From CALAGJ01 sp964293305 (GTDB taxonomy: Bacteria > Bacteroidota > Bacteroidia > Chitinophagales > Chitinophagaceae), in assembly GCA_964293305.1 (NCBI GenBank), contig CAXYYO010000042.1, positions 1 through 28,937 of the forward strand: a stretch of 28,937 bases of DNA, written 5' to 3'. The notes beneath the pieces were generated by a model that saw nothing but the letters and a program-made list of their open reading frames with translations, made no database searches and had not been told where the DNA came from. Below, piece after piece: positions 23,745 to 28,937 of the stretch (positions within the stretch are counted from its first letter, which is position 1; every line of letters starts with the position of its first letter). The position numbers were made by a program, and so were the translations under genes.

Positions 23745-24902
23745 ATGCCACATTTTATATCCCGTGGTCAGGTGCCACATAAAAGACATACACAGTTTCG
23801 AAAGCCAGATGGATCATTATATAGTGAACAATTATTTTCAACCGAAGGTTTTAGTAATGATTATGCACTACTATATCACTGTCATCCGCCTACACGCATT
23901 ATTCGGAGCGAAGCAGCAGTAAGCATTGCGCCACAAGTGGCGGAAGAAAAAATGCTAAAACATAGAAGCTTTGAAGGATTTCATATTAAGCCTGAAAAGG
24001 ATTATTTAGAAAGTCGTAAAGCAGTGTTGGTAAATAGTGATTGCCATATTGTATTGGCTGCTCCACAGCAAAGCCTTACAGATTATTTCTATAAAAATGC
24101 AGATAGTGATGAAATGATATTTGTACATGAAGGCAGTGGAATTGTTCATACCCAGTATGGTCAACTTCCTTTCAGTTATGGTGATTATATCATGCTGCCA
24201 AGAGGTACTATTTATCAAATCAGTTTCAATACTACGGACAATAGGTTATTTATAGTGGAAAGCCATTCGCCCATGCGTTATCCAAAAAGATATATGAGTA
24301 AATATGGGCAGTTAATGGAGCATGCACCATATTGTGAAAGAGATATACGATGCCCGGAAAACTTACAAACTTTTGATGAAACCGGAGATTATCTCATCAA
24401 AACAAAAAAACAAGGCATGTTGTATCATTTGCATTATGGCCATCACCCTTTTGATGTAATAGGTTGGGATGGATGCTGCTACCCTTATATTTTTTCTATT
24501 CATGATTTTGAACCTATAACAGGTCGTGTACACCAGCCGCCGCCAGTGCACCAGACTTTTGAAACCAATAGTTTTGTGGTTTGCAGTTTTGTACCTCGAT
24601 TGTTTGATTATCATCCGCAGGCTATTCCAGCTCCTTACAACCACAGCAATATTGATAGTGATGAAGTGTTGTATTATGTAGATGGGGATTTTATGAGTAG
24701 AAAAAATGTAACACGTGGTATGATTACACTACATCCGGCAGGCATACCACATGGACCACATCCAGGTTCAGTTGAAAAAAGCATTGGAGCTAAAGAAACA
24801 AAAGAACTGGCAGTTATGGTGGATACATTCAGGCCATTACAACTTACTAATTATGCATTAGGTATTGAAAATAATGATTATGTAATGAGCTGGGCTGAGT
24901 AA
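23745..24902 (+). CDS. hmgA: Homogentisate 1,2-dioxygenase
   Basis: A cytosolic iron(II) enzyme that opens the ring of homogentisate to maleylacetoacetate in phenylalanine/tyrosine breakdown. It has 385 residues, somewhat shorter than the animal enzyme and usual for the Bacteroidota form. The N-terminus 'MPHFISRGQVPHKRHTQFRK' and 'LYHCHPPT' are typical. Metal-site residues of the cupin fold are visible: H300 in 'APYNHSNIDSDEVLYYVDGDF' (E307 as the likely Glu ligand) and H336 in 'PAGIPHGPHPG', with H330 as the likely catalytic His. No hpd, fahA or maiA gene adjoins. It ends 19 bases before a bidirectional terminator shared with the convergent gene. A perfect -7 box and a small aromatic-rich ORF lie upstream. 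Confidence 0.95.
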   Translation: MPHFISRGQVPHKRHTQFRKPDGSLYSEQLFSTEGFSNDYALLYHCHPPTRIIRSEAAVSIAPQVAEEKMLKHRSFEGFHIKPEKDYLESRKAVLVNSDCHIVLAAPQQSLTDYFYKNADSDEMIFVHEGSGIVHTQYGQLPFSYGDYIMLPRGTIYQISFNTTDNRLFIVESHSPMRYPKRYMSKYGQLMEHAPYCERDIRCPENLQTFDETGDYLIKTKKQGMLYHLHYGHHPFDVIGWDGCCYPYIFSIHDFEPITGRVHQPPPVHQTFETNSFVVCSFVPRLFDYHPQAIPAPYNHSNIDSDEVLYYVDGDFMSRKNVTRGMITLHPAGIPHGPHPGSVEKSIGAKETKELAVMVDTFRPLQLTNYALGIENNDYVMSWAE

Positions 24903-24920
24903 CTAATAAAATTTTAACAT

Positions 24921-24950
24921 AAAAAATCGCATATAGCTATGCGGTTTTTT
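24921..24950. terminator. Bidirectional terminator between hmgA and the phosphatase-fold gene
   Basis: The stem atcgcata / tatgcggt (24926-24933 with 24938-24945, one G-T pair) is flanked by A6 on the left and T6 on the right, so it gives a U tract on both strands. It sits in the 51-bp gap between convergent stops. Confidence 0.85.
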
Positions 24951-24953
24951 ATG

Positions 24954-25988
24954 TTATTGCTTTTTGAGCATCACTAAATAGGTTGGAAAATGGTCGCTAT
25001 AACCTCCTCTATAAAAATTACCATCCCATGTACGCATGGGATAACCCTTATATTTTCCGATATTTTCCACTAAATATTCTTTATTATAAATGCGCTGATT
25101 AAAAAAGAAATATCCTGTTTGCGCTTTATCTAACCAAGAAAAACTCATAATAATTTGGTCAAACAAACCCCAGGCATCTTGATAAGCAAGTGTGCCTATC
25201 CCATTTTTGTACATGTCCACCCATGGATTGTATAAACCACCGGGTTTTGCGTCTTCCATTTTCCCGGTTGCATTCAATACTTTTTTTACACTCGGACTGA
25301 TAGGATCATCGTTCAAATCGCCCATTACTAGGAGTTTTGCATTGGGAGTTACCATTTGAATACTGTCAATATATGTTTTTACAACTTTTGCGGCAGCGGC
25401 TCTTCTCGGGGCACTACGCTCTTCTCCTCCTCTACGGCTTGGCCAGTGGTTAACAAAAACATGTATGGTGTCTCCATCTAAAATGCCTGAAACATATAAA
25501 ACATCTCTTGTATAAACAGGCACTCCATTTTCATCTAAAGCCACAAAAAGATTTCTACTATTTAATAATTTGAAATATTTTGGATTGTATAGCAGGCCTA
25601 CATCCACCCCCCTGAAATCACGACTGTCATAATGTACAATCTGATAATTACGATCTTGAATGAGTTCATGATGCACCAAATCATTTAGTACAGTGTCATT
25701 TTCAATTTCAGCCACACCAAGAATTGCAGGTCCATCCGGAGTAATTTCCTTTCCAATATCTGCAATAACTGTGGCTAGTTTTGTAACCTTATCCCAGTAA
25801 ATTTTTCCATTATAATTTTTTGGTCCTGTAGGTAAAAACTCCTGATCATCCACCATAGTATTGTCTACAGTATCATAGAAATTTTCTAAATTATAAAAAC
25901 TGACTACAGAAACTTTATAGGTCTGCTTTTGACCTTGGGCTGAAATGGAAAACAGAAATAAACCAACTAAAATTGAAAATCTATTCAT
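24954..25988 (-). CDS. Secreted endonuclease/exonuclease/phosphatase-fold protein
   Basis: A 344-residue exported member of the EEP (DNase I-like) superfamily, with signal peptide 'MNRFSILVGLFLFSISAQG'. Catalytic stretches in order: 'VVSFYNLENFYDT' (Asn), 'AILGVAEIENDTVL' (metal-binding Glu), 'VFVNHWPSRRGG' (catalytic His), 'LLVMGDLNDDP' (Asp and Asn) and 'GGYSDHFPTYLVM' (terminal Asp-His pair). The set is complete, so hydrolytic activity on nucleic acids or phosphate esters is expected; which one cannot be told. The ATG at 25988 opens the signal peptide, and an ATG eight codons upstream is possible. It is divergent from a TonB receptor followed by a DUF5689 lipoprotein gene. A perfect minus-strand -7 box is at 26074-26081. 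Confidence 0.88.
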   Translation of the reverse strand: MNRFSILVGLFLFSISAQGQKQTYKVSVVSFYNLENFYDTVDNTMVDDQEFLPTGPKNYNGKIYWDKVTKLATVIADIGKEITPDGPAILGVAEIENDTVLNDLVHHELIQDRNYQIVHYDSRDFRGVDVGLLYNPKYFKLLNSRNLFVALDENGVPVYTRDVLYVSGILDGDTIHVFVNHWPSRRGGEERSAPRRAAAAKVVKTYIDSIQMVTPNAKLLVMGDLNDDPISPSVKKVLNATGKMEDAKPGGLYNPWVDMYKNGIGTLAYQDAWGLFDQIIMSFSWLDKAQTGYFFFNQRIYNKEYLVENIGKYKGYPMRTWDGNFYRGGYSDHFPTYLVMLKKQ

Positions 25989-26073
25989 AACTGGCAAAAT
26001 TGCAGGGTTCATTTGGCAAATGCTTCAATTGACCCACAATATTTATTAACCTCCAAAATTATTTTAATGTAAA

Positions 26074-26081
26074 CAAAATTA
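26074..26081 (-). promoter_or_regulatory. -7 box of the phosphatase-fold gene (TAATTTTG)
   Basis: Perfect TAnnTTTG on the minus strand, predicted start near 26069. It lies only 17 bp from the divergent -7 box at 26099-26106. An alternative near-box CAATTTTG (25995-26002) is 6 bases before the ATG at 25988. Confidence 0.4.
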
Positions 26082-26098
26082 TTTGGATTTTTAACAAT

Positions 26099-26106
26099 TA
26101 CCTTTG
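26099..26106 (+). promoter_or_regulatory. -7 box of the second TonB receptor (TACCTTTG)
   Basis: Perfect TAnnTTTG with a predicted start near 26111 and a 14-base leader before the ATG at 26125. A TTTG at 26082-26085 is upstream but at a short 13-bp spacing. The in-frame TTG at 26104 lies inside the box and is therefore not the start codon. Confidence 0.5.
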
Positions 26107-26124
26107 CAAACGAAATTTTTTTGC

Positions 26125-28701
26125 ATGACGTATCGAATACTTTCAGTTTTAGTTCTCTTTTTTAGTATCCCATCCTTCTCCCAGCAAAATAGTACACCCG
26201 TCTTATCGGATACTACAAGGATTGACTCTCTTGCCCTACAGGATTTAAAGGATAATATTCTTGATAATATACCCACTTTATCTCTGGATGATAATGATGC
26301 CAGTGATATTAGTAGCCAAAATGTATCTTCATTACTTACCGCAGGCAGAGATCCATTTTTTAATGCCGCTACTTTTAGCTTTTTCCCCGTAAGATTTCGG
26401 ATTAGAGGATATGATGGAGATTTTAATGCCACCTATATCAACTATATTCCTATGGATAATATTGATAATGGATTTACACCTTTTGGCGTATGGGGTGGCT
26501 TAAATGATGTATTTAGGAATAGAGATGTGTCTTTAGGATTAAGAGCAAATACATTCGCCTTTGGCGATATAACCAGCTCTACAAATATTGATGTAAGAGC
26601 CAGCAAGCAAAGAAAACAAACAAGCATTGGCTATGCATACAGTAATCGGACTTATGACCAAAGATTAATGTTGAGCTACTCCAGTGGTCTTAATGCAAAA
26701 GGATGGGCCTATACTGTGGCCGGCAGCCGCCGATATGCAGATGAAGGATATATAAAAGGTACCTATTTTGATGGATGGAGTTGGTTTGGAGCTATTGATA
26801 AAAAATTGGGCACAAAGCATTTATTATCTGCCATAGCATTTGGTGCACCTACAGAGAGTGGAAGAGCAGGTCCTGCGGTGCAGGAAATAATGGATCTGTC
26901 TGGATCAAATTATTATAACCCATACTGGGGATATCAGAATGGAAAAGTACGCAATGCAAATATTGGCAAAACAAACCAACCTGTATTCATTTTGGCACAT
27001 GAATTTCTCATTACTAATAATACAAAACTCAATACCTCCGTTTCCTATTCATTTGGAGAACGCAGTACAAGCGGTATAGATTGGTACAATGCTCCGGATC
27101 CAAGACCAGATTATTACCGTTATCTCCCAAGCTATTATATAAATGACCCTGTGCAGCAGCAGCGGGTTACTGATTTGTTAAGCACCAATGAAGCGGCAAG
27201 ACAAATTAATTGGGATAATCTCTATAATGTAAACAGATATAATACCGCATCCGTATTTGATGCAAATGGCATAAAAGGGAATACGGTTACTGGAAACAGA
27301 TCTTACTATATACAAAGTGAAAGAGTAACTGATGCAAAAAGACTCAATGCCGCCACTACATTTAATTCTAGATTAAATGATCATGTTGATTATACAGGTG
27401 GCCTCAGTTTTCAAAAAACGAATAACCATTATTTTCAGCGCATAGCAGATATGCTGGGTGGTAGCTTCTGGGTTGATTTGAATCAGTTTGCACAACTTAC
27501 TTATCCAAATGATCCTAATGCTTTACAAAATAATTTAGACAATCCCAATGGTATCAAAACCACTGGAGATATTTATGGATATAATTATGATATTGATGTA
27601 CAGCGGGTAGCAGCTTGGAGTCAATTTCAATTTAAATATAATCATTTTGATTTTTTTGTAAGTGGAGAACTGAGCCAAACAGGATTTTACCGCACCGGTA
27701 ATGTACGTAATGGACTTTTCCCTGAAAATTCTTTTGGAAAAGCACCCACACAAAATTTTACAAACTATAGTGTGAAAGGTGGTGTTACATATAAACTGAA
27801 TGGCAGAAATTATTTGTTTGCCAATGCAGCATACATAACCCGTGCACCTTATTTTGAGAATGCTTATGTAGCACTTCGCACTAGAGATTTTCTACAAGAT
27901 GAATTAACCAGTGAAAAAATACAAACTATTGAAGCTGGTTATATTTTGAATGCACCAAAACTAAAAATACACCTTACTGGTTTTTATACACAGATGGATG
28001 ATGGTATGAATGTACTGAGTTTTTACAACGATAAGTTTTTCAACTTTGTAAACTATGCTATACGAAATATAGACCGCTTGTATTTTGGTGGCGAATTTGG
28101 TTTTGAAGCAAAAGTGTTACCCAATGTTACACTTACTGGAGCAGCATCTGTAGGTCGTTATTATTATAATAGCCGTCAATACAGTTCTACTACATTAGAC
28201 AATACTGCCGATGCGCTTGCATCAGACTCTATTTATAGTCAAAATTATCGAGTTCCAGGTCCACAAGAGGCTTATAATTTTGGCATTACATATCGCAGCC
28301 CTAAATTTTGGTTTGTAAGTTTATCGGGAAACTATTTTGACCAAATGTGGTTAGACTTTAATCCTATTCGCAGAACTTATGATGCGGTAAAGGACCTTAC
28401 AAAGGGTACACCTTTATACAATGAGGTATTAGCTCAGCAGCGTTTAGATGCTCAATATACTATTGACTTTTTTGGTGGATATAGTTGGAAATTACCAACT
28501 ACAGTAGGCCCAAAAAAGAAGCCGATGTTTCTAGCAATTTATGCAGGAATAAATAACCTGACCAATAATCAGGACATCATATCTGGAGGATTTGAACAGT
28601 TGCGTTATGACGTAGGTACTGCCAATCCCAATGAATTTCCTGCTAAATATTATTATGCATTTGGTTTAAATTATTTTATCAGCGCTACTTTAAGATTCTA
28701 A
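26125..28701 (+). CDS. TonB-dependent outer-membrane receptor, partner of a DUF5689 lipoprotein
   Basis: An 858-residue outer-membrane receptor from the ATG at 26125, which opens the signal peptide 'MTYRILSVLVLFFSIPSFSQ'. A short acidic N-terminal segment ('LSLDDNDASDISSQNVSSLL') precedes the plug ('FFPVRFRIRGYDGDFNATYI', 'GGLNDVFRNRDVSLGL'). A long aromatic-rich barrel follows and ends in 'YFISATLRF' with terminal Phe. The 'RGYDGDFNATYINYIPMDNID' plug variant is not the usual RG-x-ASRVL type, and no carboxypeptidase-like domain is seen, so it is neither a standard siderophore nor a SusC receptor. The DUF5689 gene follows after 2 bases, which indicates an operon. The divergent secreted phosphatase/nuclease-fold gene suggests cargo such as nucleic-acid fragments or phosphate esters (inference). 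Confidence 0.87.
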   Translation: MTYRILSVLVLFFSIPSFSQQNSTPVLSDTTRIDSLALQDLKDNILDNIPTLSLDDNDASDISSQNVSSLLTAGRDPFFNAATFSFFPVRFRIRGYDGDFNATYINYIPMDNIDNGFTPFGVWGGLNDVFRNRDVSLGLRANTFAFGDITSSTNIDVRASKQRKQTSIGYAYSNRTYDQRLMLSYSSGLNAKGWAYTVAGSRRYADEGYIKGTYFDGWSWFGAIDKKLGTKHLLSAIAFGAPTESGRAGPAVQEIMDLSGSNYYNPYWGYQNGKVRNANIGKTNQPVFILAHEFLITNNTKLNTSVSYSFGERSTSGIDWYNAPDPRPDYYRYLPSYYINDPVQQQRVTDLLSTNEAARQINWDNLYNVNRYNTASVFDANGIKGNTVTGNRSYYIQSERVTDAKRLNAATTFNSRLNDHVDYTGGLSFQKTNNHYFQRIADMLGGSFWVDLNQFAQLTYPNDPNALQNNLDNPNGIKTTGDIYGYNYDIDVQRVAAWSQFQFKYNHFDFFVSGELSQTGFYRTGNVRNGLFPENSFGKAPTQNFTNYSVKGGVTYKLNGRNYLFANAAYITRAPYFENAYVALRTRDFLQDELTSEKIQTIEAGYILNAPKLKIHLTGFYTQMDDGMNVLSFYNDKFFNFVNYAIRNIDRLYFGGEFGFEAKVLPNVTLTGAASVGRYYYNSRQYSSTTLDNTADALASDSIYSQNYRVPGPQEAYNFGITYRSPKFWFVSLSGNYFDQMWLDFNPIRRTYDAVKDLTKGTPLYNEVLAQQRLDAQYTIDFFGGYSWKLPTTVGPKKKPMFLAIYAGINNLTNNQDIISGGFEQLRYDVGTANPNEFPAKYYYAFGLNYFISATLRF

Positions 28702-28703
28702 TC

Positions 28704-28937
28704 ATGTATTTAAAAATTTTCAATTTCAACAATATGTTTTCAGTTAAGCAATTTCGTATCGGTTTAAATGTTTTATTTATCATTTCAATGATGGCAGGTG
28801 TGTTATCTTGTAATAAAAAATTTGATGAGCCACCCGCTTATGTTGCTCCAAATATAAATGCCACTATAACTATTGCAGAGCTGAAAGCACTCCATGAGTT
28901 TGGTAGTTATGAAGAAATTACTACAGACGATGTAATA
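28704..28937 (+). CDS. DUF5689-type lipoprotein, N-terminal part (cut by window end)
   Basis: The frame is open to the last base. From the ATG at 28734 (or 28704, ten codons earlier) it encodes a lipoprotein signal: a hydrophobic stretch 'LNVLFIISMMAGVLSC', with the lipobox Cys 26 residues after the second ATG. The mature part continues 'NKKFDEPPAYVAPNINATIT' and 'IAELKALHEFGSYEEITTDD'. The latter matches the opening of DUF5689 as I remember it, a domain of Bacteroidota surface lipoproteins. It starts 2 bases behind the TonB receptor stop. An outer-membrane surface location and a binding role beside the receptor are inferred. The 3-prime end and any further domains are outside the window. Confidence 0.75.
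   Translation, partial: MYLKIFNFNNMFSVKQFRIGLNVLFIISMMAGVLSCNKKFDEPPAYVAPNINATITIAELKALHEFGSYEEITTDDVI

Noticed and set aside
23568..23789. Minus-strand 73-codon frame upstream of hmgA
   Set aside because: It overlaps the hmgA start, has no promoter box and no family resemblance.

Overview
The window looks like a chromosomal segment of a free-living Bacteroidota bacterium, most likely near Chitinophagaceae. This rests on several things: AT-rich DNA, promoters of the TTTG / TAnnTTTG type instead of E. coli-like -35/-10 boxes, few Shine-Dalgarno motifs, two TonB-dependent receptors, a type IX secretion plug protein, futalosine-pathway menaquinone synthesis, and SmpB/SRP/PurB/FtsK sequences of Bacteroidota character. 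No species can be named from sequence alone. I see no phage, insertion sequence, CRISPR array, tRNA or rRNA.

Layout. 1-331 holds no gene. 332-772 is smpB (-). 773-1120 is non-coding with two copies of a small hairpin motif. 1121-1216 is the small SRP RNA (+), followed at once by a TalC-type transaldolase (+). 2199-9041 is a minus-strand block: a large secreted Asp-box (BNR) propeller protein, an M43 metalloprotease and purB. 9210-11354 (+) carries mqnA and a T9SS plug (DUF5103) protein. 11385-19276 is a long minus-strand run: ftsK, a MurG-like glycosyltransferase, an ALDH7-type aldehyde dehydrogenase, a DUF1338/HglS-type 2-oxoadipate dioxygenase with a 640-base leader region, and an esterase. 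An orphan ParA ATPase (-) follows. 20351-23487 (+) is a short cluster: an amphipathic helical protein, a one-TM protein and a heme-receptor-like TonB receptor. Homogentisate 1,2-dioxygenase (+) is next. The window ends with a secreted endonuclease/exonuclease/phosphatase protein (-) divergent from a TonB receptor and a truncated DUF5689 lipoprotein (+).

How genes work together. ALDH7 plus DUF1338 fit two steps of lysine breakdown (2-aminoadipate semialdehyde to 2-aminoadipate; 2-oxoadipate to 2-hydroxyglutarate). hmgA adds phenylalanine/tyrosine breakdown, so the organism looks able to use amino acids. The secreted protease and propeller protein fit a scavenging way of life. The divergent phosphatase/nuclease-fold protein, TonB receptor and DUF5689 lipoprotein form a candidate uptake system with an overlapping divergent promoter region.

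The most unusual signals are regulatory. Several start codons lie 3-6 bases after a -7 box, which implies leaderless or nearly leaderless mRNAs; the SRP RNA promoter supplies an internal ruler for the start site. Two small ORFs sit directly behind perfect -7 boxes, a 23-codon one ahead of the hglS-like gene and a 39-codon aromatic-rich one ahead of hmgA.
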